This document shows, piece after piece, positions 51,825 to 60,512 of a stretch of 64,000 nt of DNA. The first letter of the stretch is position 1; every line of letters begins with the position of its first letter. The translations under genes and the position numbers were made by a program. Origin of the DNA: Candidatus Woesearchaeota archaeon (GTDB taxonomy: Archaea > Nanobdellota > Nanobdellia > Woesearchaeales > UBA11576); contig JABGYH010000004.1 of NCBI GenBank assembly GCA_018675335.1, forward strand, positions 1 through 64,000, given 5' to 3'. The notes beneath the pieces were generated by a model that worked only from the letters and a program-made list of their open reading frames with translations, was not told where the DNA came from and ran no database searches.

Positions 51825-52706
51825 ATGGAAGAAAACATAATCAAACGACGCCTCATAAAACAAGGAAAAGGAGGATACACAGTAACAGTCCCAATAGACT
51901 TTGTTAGAAACAATGATTTGGAAGCAGGCACTGAAATTCGATTTATCCCCCTTGCTGACGGACTTTTAATGAGTGCTACTGCAACCAAACCAAAAAAAGA
52001 AATTACATTCACGCTCGAAGATAATGATAAAACAAGACTTAGAACAATTATATCTTCATTTTATAGAAGAGGATATGACACTATCACCCTTAAAACAACT
52101 GATCCCATAAGTTTTTCTCGAATAAATAAAATAACTGAATCACTACTAGGACTTGTTGCAACAGAACATACTGAAAACAACATAATATTGCAAAACATGA
52201 TGAAAGATGATTTTGAAGATGTTGAAAAAATAATCACCAAATTATGCTACACAGTAAAACATTTTAACAAACTAGTACTCGAAGACTTAACTGACAAATC
52301 AACAAAAAATGAAGAAATAAAATCATTAAGAAAAACAACCATGAAACTTCGCGATTATTGTCAAAGGATGATCACCACAACAAATTATCAAAAAGATAAA
52401 TCTCAAGAATATAACTTACTAGTTTTTACAATAGAAAAAATTGCTTCAAACTTTTATAATTTTCACTTAAATAAAAAAGAACTGAACAAAAAACAAAAAA
52501 TAATTAATGAACTAAATACCTTAAATGATATCTTTTCTGATTTATTTGAAATTTATAGAAAGAAAGATTCAAAAAAAATAGTTAAAGCAAATCAAAAAAT
52601 ATTTATCCAAAAAAGAGATCTTAATGTTAATCACCCATTAATACTCGTTTTAAAAGAAAATTTATTCACTTTGAGCTCGCGCATAACTGGACTCTTGCTT
52701 AGTTGA
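51825..52706 (+). CDS. AbrB-domain plus PhoU-like regulator
   Basis: 293 aa. An N-terminal swapped-hairpin AbrB/SpoVT-type DNA-binding domain (KRRLIKQGKGGYTVTVPIDFVRNNDLEAGTEI), then a helical PhoU-like region (about 100-290). Archaeal proteins with this pairing (COG0704-type) are thought to control phosphate uptake; no Pst transporter is in the window. Leaderless ATG about 25 nt after GTTTAAATAT. The 3' end overlaps the convergent gene by 45 bp. Confidence 0.8.
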   Translation: MEENIIKRRLIKQGKGGYTVTVPIDFVRNNDLEAGTEIRFIPLADGLLMSATATKPKKEITFTLEDNDKTRLRTIISSFYRRGYDTITLKTTDPISFSRINKITESLLGLVATEHTENNIILQNMMKDDFEDVEKIITKLCYTVKHFNKLVLEDLTDKSTKNEEIKSLRKTTMKLRDYCQRMITTTNYQKDKSQEYNLLVFTIEKIASNFYNFHLNKKELNKKQKIINELNTLNDIFSDLFEIYRKKDSKKIVKANQKIFIQKRDLNVNHPLILVLKENLFTLSSRITGLLLS

Positions 52707-54047
52707 TGAAGGATCAGTTTGATGCATTCCCAAAGCAAAACCAATTGAACTATAAATATATTCTAAATCTTCTCGCACAATTAAATTTGCTTGACTCAAA
52801 CAATTAAATGCTTCAACCATTTCACGACGAGCATAATTAAATTCCCCAGCACTTTGGTTTGCTTGATCTTGCTTTCTCATATTTCTAACCATCCCAGTCC
52901 TACCATCCGCAGGAGGAATTTCACAATCAGCATTTAATCTTTTAATTTCTTCATACGTATTTTTTAATTGAAGTGCATTACGATAAAGTTTTGCAACAAA
53001 ATAAACTTCAAGATAATCTTTATCCATTTCAAATCCATTTTCTCTCGCAGAAATACTTGCCAAAGATATTTCTCCATCCTCCCCTAATTGATCAACTAAA
53101 GGTCGCACACTATCAATTGCAAAAACATCATCAACTTGAACAATATCATAAACAAATGTACTAAAATCAAAATCATAAGTAGTACGTACTCCATTTCGAA
53201 CAACTAAAGAAACATTTTTACCATTTCTATCAGTAGTCCACTTAGCAAATTTTTCAAAATTAGGTCTTACAATATCATCAAGTTGTTTTAAAATTCCAAT
53301 TGTTTTAGAATCAGATATCCCAAACTTTGATGCGATTTTGTATGCTTTTGGAAATTGTTCTATCTCCCCAACACTCACCCCAATTCCTGCCAAGTGACAT
53401 GCAGCAGCAAGTTTTCCCAAAGATGCATTTTGCAAATAATATTTATCAGACTCAGTTAATAAATCCCCAACATGCGAATTAATTTTTGCACGTTTAACTG
53501 CAGCAGATTTTAATAGTTCAAAAATATCATCAGGATCTAAATTTGTTCCATTTGAAAATGCAACAGAATAAAGTGTTTGGTCAACAAATCCCGTAACTAA
53601 AGGTGCGTTGGAATCACTTGATCCCACATCAATTAAAGGGGCAATAGTAATTTCTGAATCCAACTCAGGAAGTTGCGCCATAATTTTGCGTTCAAGTCCA
53701 TTTAACACAGGATCAGAATTATCTTTCACAATAAGTTCAATCATGTCTGAATTTCCACCAAAACTAATAAAACTAGAACTTGATATTAATTCATAGTCTG
53801 CCGCAGAAATAACTGCATTCGGTTTTATTTTTGAATCCAATAATTTTTTTCTCAACACAGGATCTTTTTCTAAAGCACCCAAACTAAATCCAAACATACT
53901 AGGATCAGAAGAATTTTCTGCAAGAAATCCACATACTAGTAGCTGATTATCACCAATAAATAAAGCATAAGTTCCATCTTCTTGTTTAATAGAAGTCGCA
54001 GGGACTTTAAAAACTGAGCCACCACTTCTTCCCTCATAAATAGCCAT
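52662..54047 (-). CDS. Hypothetical protein, 461 aa
   Basis: Not recognised. Beta-rich N-terminal half (SGGSVFKVPATSI, YALFIGDNQLLVCGF, ISAADYELISSSSFISFGG) and mixed C-terminal half with a Leu-rich helical part (YFVAKLYRNALQLKNTYEEIKRL). No signal peptide or membrane segment. Leaderless start, TTTATAAATG about 25 nt upstream. The last 15 codons run antisense to the end of the AbrB-PhoU gene. Confidence 0.65.
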   Translation of the reverse strand: MAIYEGRSGGSVFKVPATSIKQEDGTYALFIGDNQLLVCGFLAENSSDPSMFGFSLGALEKDPVLRKKLLDSKIKPNAVISAADYELISSSSFISFGGNSDMIELIVKDNSDPVLNGLERKIMAQLPELDSEITIAPLIDVGSSDSNAPLVTGFVDQTLYSVAFSNGTNLDPDDIFELLKSAAVKRAKINSHVGDLLTESDKYYLQNASLGKLAAACHLAGIGVSVGEIEQFPKAYKIASKFGISDSKTIGILKQLDDIVRPNFEKFAKWTTDRNGKNVSLVVRNGVRTTYDFDFSTFVYDIVQVDDVFAIDSVRPLVDQLGEDGEISLASISARENGFEMDKDYLEVYFVAKLYRNALQLKNTYEEIKRLNADCEIPPADGRTGMVRNMRKQDQANQSAGEFNYARREMVEAFNCLSQANLIVREDLEYIYSSIGFALGMHQTDPSSTKQESSYARAQSE

Positions 54048-54131
54048 ATTAAAATCAAGAATTTTATCATTTATAAAACTTTCGTTTATTAGTTACTTAA
54101 TAGTAGTTAATAAGTTAATTTTATAACTTTT

Positions 54132-54689
54132 ATGTCCAAATTTAAAAATATGCAAGACACACAACTACTCCCAACAAGAATTGATCCGAAATATATAATC
54201 CCATTCACAGGATATCCAGTAATTATCACTCAAGGATATAATGGACCATATAGTCACAAAGGAAGAGAAATTAATGGGAGAATTAGACGTAATGATTGTT
54301 ACAGCATAGACTTCGCACTCCCACTAGAAACCACAATTATTGCCTCAAGAGCAGGAATAGTTAATTTAGTTGAAACGTTTTTTGATGAGTGTTATTTAGG
54401 TTTAAATCCTAATAAAGGACGAGTATCAACAAATTTTATCACAATTGATCACTTAGATGGAACTGGTGCGATTTATGCACATTTAGAAAAACAAGGAGAG
54501 TTAGTACAACGTAAACAATTTGTAGAACAAGGACAACCAATTGCAATAACAGGACTTAGTGGTTGGATTGGCCCAATACCTCACCTACATTTTGCAGTGT
54601 TTAAAAAACGAAAAACCAGACGAACTACAGTTCCAATCAATTTTGAAAATTACCACGGACCACTCGAACATTCAACATTAATGAGTTAA
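54132..54689 (+). CDS. M23-family (LytM-like) metallopeptidase domain protein
   Basis: 185 aa. Zinc-site pattern: His42 (PYSHKG), Asp60 (YSIDFALP), His117 (YAHLEK), and HLHFAV with His151 and His153. The spacing between His42 and Asp60 is longer than in most M23 proteins. There is no signal peptide or anchor; the first 20 residues are polar, so export must be by another route or it acts in the cytoplasm. M23 enzymes usually cut peptidoglycan cross-links, which archaea lack. Confidence 0.78.
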   Translation: MSKFKNMQDTQLLPTRIDPKYIIPFTGYPVIITQGYNGPYSHKGREINGRIRRNDCYSIDFALPLETTIIASRAGIVNLVETFFDECYLGLNPNKGRVSTNFITIDHLDGTGAIYAHLEKQGELVQRKQFVEQGQPIAITGLSGWIGPIPHLHFAVFKKRKTRRTTVPINFENYHGPLEHSTLMS

Positions 54690-54798
54690 AATACCAAATA
54701 ATAAAAAATACATAAAAAATAATCAACACATTTAAAAAAAAGAAAATAATTCTTAGTTCAAATACATTAATTAATTAAAAATAAACAAAGGTGATAAT

Positions 54799-54972
54799 AT
54801 GTTTGGTGGAATTATAGGAATCATAGGCCTTGCTTGTGCAATCTGGGTAATATATGATGTTTTTGCAAAAAACAAAAAATTAGACACAAAAATGAAAATT
54901 ATTTGGACAGTTGCTGCAATATTATTTAGCATAATAACTGCAATAGTATATTATTTCATAGGGAAAAAATAA
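54799..54972 (+). CDS. Small PLDc_N-like two-helix membrane protein, 57 aa
   Basis: Two hydrophobic segments (GGIIGIIGLACAIWVIYDVF and IIWTVAAILFSIITAIVYYF) joined by a basic turn (AKNKKLDTKMK), with a GKK end. The W-x-I-Y-D...K...W...YYF spacing matches the phospholipase-D N-terminal (PLDc_N) membrane domain. GGTGAT Shine-Dalgarno three bases before the ATG. Function unknown. Confidence 0.68.
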   Translation: MFGGIIGIIGLACAIWVIYDVFAKNKKLDTKMKIIWTVAAILFSIITAIVYYFIGKK

Positions 54973-55098
54973 TTTTTTTATCTAAAATTTTTTATTTTAA
55001 CTTTTTTATTTTAAATTTAATTCTTAAAATCAGTTAATTCTAGTCATTTTGCGCCTTTTACCCAAACCTTTATAACTAAAACACCTAAAATTAATAAA

Positions 55099-55857
55099 AT
55101 GGAAACTGCAAATATATGGCTACCACTACTATTAACAGTCATTGCAGGCATATCTACCGGTGTTGGAAGCCTAATTGCGTTATGTATTAAAAATTTAAAA
55201 AAACAATATTTGTACTTCTCGCTGGGACTTTCAGCAGGAGTTATGACTTATGTTTCATTTGCAGAATTATTACCTTCCGCAGTTTTAGAAATAGGATTTG
55301 TATACGCAAACTTAGCATTTTTTTCAGGAATCATATTTATCATGATACTAGATTTTTTTATACCTCACGATTTTATTGCAGAAAAAGTATGTGGAGATCA
55401 AAAATCTAAAAAACTAATGACTGCAGGAGTACTTACTGCAATAGGAATTGCTATTCACAACTTACCTGAAGGAATGGCAGTATTTGTAAGTTCAATGAAT
55501 GATTTAACAATTGGAATTTCACTTGCAATCGCAATTGCAATCCACAATATTCCCGAAGGAATGGCAGTAACAATTCCAATATATTATGCCACTAAAAGTA
55601 AAACAAAAGCATTTTGGTATGCAACATTATCTGGCCTTGTTGAACCAATTGGTGCAATAATTGCAATATTATTTTTAATGCCATATTTAACAACGACAGT
55701 CATGGCAGTGACTCTCGCATTTGTTGCAGGAATTATGGTATTCATAAGTTTTGATGAACTACTACCACTCACATTCAAAGAAGATGATAGCCACACATCA
55801 GTTGTTGGAATCATAGTTGGAATGGCCATAATGGCATTAAGCATAGCACTAATTTAA
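55099..55857 (+). CDS. ZIP-family divalent metal transporter (ZupT-like)
   Basis: 252 aa with eight transmembrane helices. Helices 4 and 5 carry the metal-site repeats IAIHNLPEGMAVF and IAIHNIPEGMAVT, and FAELLPSA and FDELLPL are helix 2 and 7 motifs. Imports zinc or other divalent metals along a gradient. Leaderless ATG about 25 nt after TTTATAACT. Confidence 0.92.
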   Translation: METANIWLPLLLTVIAGISTGVGSLIALCIKNLKKQYLYFSLGLSAGVMTYVSFAELLPSAVLEIGFVYANLAFFSGIIFIMILDFFIPHDFIAEKVCGDQKSKKLMTAGVLTAIGIAIHNLPEGMAVFVSSMNDLTIGISLAIAIAIHNIPEGMAVTIPIYYATKSKTKAFWYATLSGLVEPIGAIIAILFLMPYLTTTVMAVTLAFVAGIMVFISFDELLPLTFKEDDSHTSVVGIIVGMAIMALSIALI

Positions 55858-55930
55858 AATTATTAACATCCAATTAATAAAAATAATTTAAAAAAATTTT
55901 GAAAAAATAAAAATATTTTGTGTTGAGAAA

Positions 55931-56653
55931 ATGAAAGAAGCAGACGATCTAGTTGGAGGAATAGAAGCAGTACTTGGAGCGACGTTTCATTCTAGAGTGT
56001 TCAAAATAAAAATGGCAAATGGCGGACATTATGTCATGAAAATAAATCAACCATTTAAAGATCCACTCCAAGTAGAATTAATGAGAGAAATTGGAGATAT
56101 TTCCCATCCAAACTTATTAACTCCCCTTGAAATTGCAGAAGAAGATGGAAGAATAATTGAATTTTATCCATATATCCCACACCCAACATTATATCAAAGA
56201 CACGGAAAACAACCCGATCCTGAAACTGCAAAACTAATAGTTCTTCAAATATTACTCGGATTATCTCCACTACATAGACGAGGAATCATACACCACGATG
56301 TTCGAGAACCAAATATTTTTGTTAATCCTAAAACTGACGAAGTAACACTATTTGATTATAATATTTCAAAAAAACCATACTTTCTTCGAACAGGAATGTC
56401 AACAATCAATAATGTTCCTCCCGAATATTTAGTTGGTTGTACGCAAATAGATTATAGATTTGATATTTATCAAACAGGAATAATACTTAGAGATCTAACT
56501 CACGGATATGATTGGGCCAAAGAAACGTTCATACCTGTAAAAGGAGTCACTCCTGAATTAGTTCAAGTAATAATTAATGCAATTCACCCAGATCCAGATA
56601 AGAGATATAGAACTGCAATGAATATGGCCGAAGCTTTAGATAAACTTATTTGA
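55931..56653 (+). CDS. Compact eukaryotic-like Ser/Thr protein kinase
   Basis: 240 aa. Kinase motifs: VMK (Lys37), catalytic loop HHDVREPNIF (Asp123, Asn128) instead of HRDLKPEN, metal-binding FDYN (Asp142) in place of DFG, PPEYL for APE, and the structural Asp in RFDIYQTG. The usual glycine-rich loop is poor (GGIEAVLGATFHSRVF). The Lys, catalytic Asp, Asn and metal Asp are all present, so it is probably active. It lies 93 bp before the first of two paralogous unknown proteins, candidate substrates or partners. Confidence 0.85.
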   Translation: MKEADDLVGGIEAVLGATFHSRVFKIKMANGGHYVMKINQPFKDPLQVELMREIGDISHPNLLTPLEIAEEDGRIIEFYPYIPHPTLYQRHGKQPDPETAKLIVLQILLGLSPLHRRGIIHHDVREPNIFVNPKTDEVTLFDYNISKKPYFLRTGMSTINNVPPEYLVGCTQIDYRFDIYQTGIILRDLTHGYDWAKETFIPVKGVTPELVQVIINAIHPDPDKRYRTAMNMAEALDKLI

Positions 56654-56746
56654 ACAAAACAAATCTAACAGTAACACTTATAAAAAACATAATCAAAATT
56701 AATTAAAAAAAGAGCTGATTTTAACCCAATACAAATAGGAGTTTAA

Positions 56747-57742
56747 ATGACATCAAGAATAATAATACCACGACTTGCAGAAATATTATTTTACATGTAT
56801 GATGCGCTGCAAGGGGCTTTAGAACATGAAGATTTAGAAGAAATAGATGGACTACTGCAAAGATTAACTGGTCTAGAAAAACAATTTGGAAAAACCATAT
56901 TTCAACAAACAAAATCTAGAGAATTACAACAAGATTTTGATGATTTAGTAACATCCGCACAAGATTACGAATCAACCTTAGTTTCAATAGATTATCCAAT
57001 CTCTGCATTTTCTGAATTAATGAATCAAAAAGTAATGCAACAAATGACAAAATACGTTGAATTAAAAGAAAGATTACTTCAAGAAACAGGATTTAATGTT
57101 GATAAAGATTTTGGAAATGGCCCAATAGATCCTGCAATAAAACCACTAGTAGTTGCATTAAAATTAGTAGGATTTAAAACAAGCAATTCTTGTCAAGGAC
57201 ATTCTGAAAATAGATCCACTCCGCGAGTTTATGTTGCGGGCAATTCAAATATTCCAATATTAGAAAGAGTTGTGGAAGAATATAATTGGGGAAATCCTGT
57301 TGGACTCTGGTGGAAACTAAACGAATCAAAAATAATACCTTCGATTTATTTAGATAAAAAATCAAAAAAACCATTCCTCCAAGACGAAATTGAAGGAATT
57401 AAACACACGATTATCAGTTCTACTTGCACTGCTTTAAAATTATATATTGAATCAACTCCCAACTGGATAAGTATTTGGCCAAAAGACTACCACCCAGGAG
57501 GTTTTCAAGGATGGAATAAAATAACCGGCCAATACAGAAAAGAAGTTGTACAACTAATGCACCAATTAGCAACTCAAATAACTAAAATAATGCCTGGTTG
57601 TGAAGTGATTGATAGAACCCACCCCGAAGGAACATACATTCTAACTGCCAAAGGATTTGGACTTGAACGAAAACAAGCAGATATTTTACCATTATCAGCA
57701 TATTTGTATAATAGAAATCTAAGATTTTGTAGAACTGATTAA
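56747..57742 (+). CDS. Unknown protein with SCQGH motif, first of a paralogous pair
   Basis: 331 aa, no known family. N-terminal helical half with a conserved TIFQQT-x-SRELQ segment (about 50-62), then IKPLVVALKLVGF and SCQGH (148-152), a pattern seen from memory in various phage and bacterial hypotheticals, then a mixed domain ending in KGFGLERKQADILP (about 302-315). A TAGGAG Shine-Dalgarno precedes ATG 56747. It follows the kinase and precedes its paralogue in the same direction. Confidence 0.7.
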   Translation: MTSRIIIPRLAEILFYMYDALQGALEHEDLEEIDGLLQRLTGLEKQFGKTIFQQTKSRELQQDFDDLVTSAQDYESTLVSIDYPISAFSELMNQKVMQQMTKYVELKERLLQETGFNVDKDFGNGPIDPAIKPLVVALKLVGFKTSNSCQGHSENRSTPRVYVAGNSNIPILERVVEEYNWGNPVGLWWKLNESKIIPSIYLDKKSKKPFLQDEIEGIKHTIISSTCTALKLYIESTPNWISIWPKDYHPGGFQGWNKITGQYRKEVVQLMHQLATQITKIMPGCEVIDRTHPEGTYILTAKGFGLERKQADILPLSAYLYNRNLRFCRTD

Positions 57743-57812
57743 AATAAAAATAGGAAATCTTCCGAAAAAAATAAAGTAATTCTTAAAAAAAATATTAAGC
57801 TTGTTTAACTTA

Positions 57813-58826
57813 ATGACTTCACTAAAAATATATCCTAGAATTTCAGAAATTTTATATTACCAGTATCAAGAATTAACAGATGCAAAATTACGAGATGAAA
57901 AAAAAGCAAAAAAAATAATTACAGACTTAACCAATATAGAAACAAAAGTTGAACAAACAATATTTCAACAAACAAGATCAAGACAATTACAAAAAAAATT
58001 TAATCAATTACTTAAAGTTTCACAACAATATCAAAATGGAACTGTTTCTTTAGAACAAACACGGGGAATATTTGAAGAATTAATGCAACAAAAAGTAATG
58101 CGACAAATTCAAAGATATGACGAGGTAAAAAAAGAATTAGTCAATCAAGGTTTTGATGTTGATGATAAAAAAAAACAAGGAATTTTTAAAGATTGTTATT
58201 ATGTTCCAACTATAAAACCATTAGTTGTTGCTTTAAACTACCTAGGTTTTCACCAAACAATGTTTAGTGGTAAAGGCAATGCATTATTTAATCCTTCTGT
58301 TGATTTTGAAGGGAGTGTTAACTTAGAATTACTAACAGAAAAAGTGTCAGATTATAATTTTAAAAATCAATTTAGAAAAAATATGGGTTTGTGGTGGACA
58401 ATTCAACCAAGTGGACTCACAAAATACATCAAATTAAGAAAAACCTCCTGTGAACCATTCACACTTGAAGAAAAAAAAGAATTTTTTTATTTCGTAGATA
58501 AACATTCTGAAGGTTTAGATTTTCAAAAAATTCATTCATTTGATTTTAAAGGAAATTTTATTCAAGCTTCAACGGATAAAAACACTGAAACCTCAACACC
58601 TGAACATATAGAAATTATGACTCACTTATTTGAAAAAATAATAACTAAATTTCCAAATTATCTTGCAGAAAATACTATATACCCCCAAGGATTATATTCT
58701 TTATCTTGCAAAGGATTTGGACTTGAACGAAAACAAGCAGACATTTTACCATTTGCAATGTATTTAGCGGATAGACTTCCCGCAGTAAAACTAGATTATG
58801 ATTTTGAAAGAGTAATTATAACATAA
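57813..58826 (+). CDS. Unknown protein, second of the paralogous pair, without SCQGH
   Basis: About 337 aa from ATG 57813, chosen because the paralogue begins with the same MTS-P-R-EIL pattern and a TATA-like element lies about 25 nt upstream. It shares TIFQQTRSRQLQ, EELMQQKVMRQI, IKPLVVALNYLGF and the KGFGLERKQADILP end. The SCQGH site is replaced by a stretch with SGKGNA, so a metal or nucleotide function may be lost. The C-terminal motif is nearly identical to its paralogue in DNA (43 of 44 bases). Confidence 0.7.
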   Translation: MTSLKIYPRISEILYYQYQELTDAKLRDEKKAKKIITDLTNIETKVEQTIFQQTRSRQLQKKFNQLLKVSQQYQNGTVSLEQTRGIFEELMQQKVMRQIQRYDEVKKELVNQGFDVDDKKKQGIFKDCYYVPTIKPLVVALNYLGFHQTMFSGKGNALFNPSVDFEGSVNLELLTEKVSDYNFKNQFRKNMGLWWTIQPSGLTKYIKLRKTSCEPFTLEEKKEFFYFVDKHSEGLDFQKIHSFDFKGNFIQASTDKNTETSTPEHIEIMTHLFEKIITKFPNYLAENTIYPQGLYSLSCKGFGLERKQADILPFAMYLADRLPAVKLDYDFERVIIT

Positions 58827-58833
58827 TAAATTC

Positions 58834-59469
58834 TCAAAAACTATTCACTCCCATTAATTTTAAAACAGCTTCCGCTTCTTTTGCTTGAATAATTGCATCT
58901 TCTAAAGCATTATGAGGTAACTGCCCATTTGGGCGAAGACCTAATTCTTTAATATTTGCGTAAGGATTTTTTGTTACCCCTCGATACATTGAATTAATAT
59001 CTTCTGCAGTAAAACTTGTTTTAGGTTCACCATCATAAAATTGACCCCAATAAAAATCACAAAATCCACCATCAAATTTAATTGGTGCTGCAAGTTCAAC
59101 TAATCTTTTGTTCTCACCAACTTTTTCTAACCACTCAGAATATTCTTGCATAACTTTTTGTGGAGAATCTGCGCGTTCAATTAATGCTTGCATAACTAAA
59201 TCAGGAGAAAATTTTTCACTCTCAGGATTAAACTCTGGAAGTGATAAAAGATCAGACAAACAATGAAACCCCCTAACACAAACTTTTAACGCATCAGTAA
59301 TTACCAAATTATTTATCGGTTTTATTTCACGATAAAATTGTTGGTTTGTATCAAAGACAACACACGCACCAACAGATAACATAGAATAAACTCCAACTGG
59401 CCTACCTGCAGTTTCAATATCAATAGAAATATATTGTTTTGGTTTAGAATTATATTTTGGTTGTGCCAT
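58834..59469 (-). CDS. DEDDh-family 3'-5' exonuclease
   Basis: About 211 aa from ATG 59469, which sits about 25 nt after a TATA-like element. The longer frame to 59598 would add a hydrophobic lead that is really leader sequence. Motifs: ISIDIETAG (DxE), MLSVGACVV, FDGGFCDFYWG, and HNALEDAIIQA (HNALxDA, the DEDDh histidine). Relatives are RNase T, oligoribonuclease or DNA proofreading exonucleases. Confidence 0.82.
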   Translation of the reverse strand: MAQPKYNSKPKQYISIDIETAGRPVGVYSMLSVGACVVFDTNQQFYREIKPINNLVITDALKVCVRGFHCLSDLLSLPEFNPESEKFSPDLVMQALIERADSPQKVMQEYSEWLEKVGENKRLVELAAPIKFDGGFCDFYWGQFYDGEPKTSFTAEDINSMYRGVTKNPYANIKELGLRPNGQLPHNALEDAIIQAKEAEAVLKLMGVNSF

Positions 59470-59666
59470 AATAAACATATGACTTTTGAATTTTGTATAA
59501 TTATTGAATAGAGAAAATAAATAAAATATATAGAATATACTGCTAATCACAATAATTAAGCAAACATATGCAACAATTCCGCATACATAATATTTCATAA
59601 TAATTCTTAAAAATATGTTTTAAACCACAACTAAGTTTATTAATAAAAAAATTCTCAAATTATATT

Positions 59667-60410
59667 ATGACACTAAACAATAATTTTTCAGAAATATTTG
59701 GAGATACTTCAATCATAGGGATGTTACATTTAGCAGGTGAACGACCAGTTCAACGTGCAATGGAAGAAGCCATAATATATTTAGAAGAAGGTGTTGACGC
59801 AGTTATTGTTGAAAATTATATATCTCACAATTTATTTCATGTTAAAAAAACTCTCGAAGAATTACAAAAAGCAAATACTGGCTTAGTTGTAGGAGTAAAT
59901 GTGCTACCTAACGAATATTACTATGCATTCCAATATGCAACTCAATACGGAGCACAATTTATTCAACTAGATCATGTTGCAGGAACATATGATCGCAGAG
60001 GAACATTCCAACTTCAGGATTATTTACAGGAAAAACAAGCACACCCAGAAATTGTTGTCTTAGGAGGAGTGTGGCCAAAATATTATACACCAATTGAAGG
60101 ATCTGACTTAGAACAAGATTTAGCAGAAGGTGCAGAAAGAGCAGAAGCAATAGTTGTAACAGGAGAGGGAACTGGCATTGAAACAGACATTGAAAAAATA
60201 AGAAATTTTAGAAGAATGCTTGGACCTCACAAACCATTAATTGTGGGTGCCGGATTAAATCCAGAAAATGCATACGAACAATTAATGATCGGAGATGGCG
60301 CAATAGTTGGAAGTTGTTTTAAACCACATGGAAACGAACGTGCACCTATTGATAGAGATTTAGTAAAAAGATTCATGGCAGAAGTTTATCGCGTTCGCCA
60401 AAATAAATAA
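59667..60410 (+). CDS. BtpA/SgcQ-family TIM-barrel protein
   Basis: 247 aa matching the BtpA family: IIGMLHLAGE, AIIYLEEGVDAVIVENY, GVNVLPNEYYYAFQYA, LGGVWPKYYTP, IVVTGEGTGIETD, PLIVGAGLNPENAYEQL, DGAIVGSCFK. BtpA was linked to photosystem I biogenesis in cyanobacteria, but archaeal and bacterial relatives (SgcQ) point to a general role, perhaps in nucleoside or sugar metabolism. Leaderless ATG about 25 nt after GTTTATTAATA. Confidence 0.9.
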   Translation: MTLNNNFSEIFGDTSIIGMLHLAGERPVQRAMEEAIIYLEEGVDAVIVENYISHNLFHVKKTLEELQKANTGLVVGVNVLPNEYYYAFQYATQYGAQFIQLDHVAGTYDRRGTFQLQDYLQEKQAHPEIVVLGGVWPKYYTPIEGSDLEQDLAEGAERAEAIVVTGEGTGIETDIEKIRNFRRMLGPHKPLIVGAGLNPENAYEQLMIGDGAIVGSCFKPHGNERAPIDRDLVKRFMAEVYRVRQNK

Positions 60411-60512
60411 TTTTTTCTTTTAATTAACAATAAAATTCTAAAAATTAAGTCATAAAAAAAACACAGAATAAATAATGTAAAAAAAATTTAATTTAAAAAA
60501 ATAAAAAATATT

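Noticed and set aside
59470-59598. N-terminal membrane anchor on the exonuclease at 58834
   Set aside because: The hydrophobic lead comes from AT-rich upstream sequence; the TATA-like element places the start at ATG 59469.
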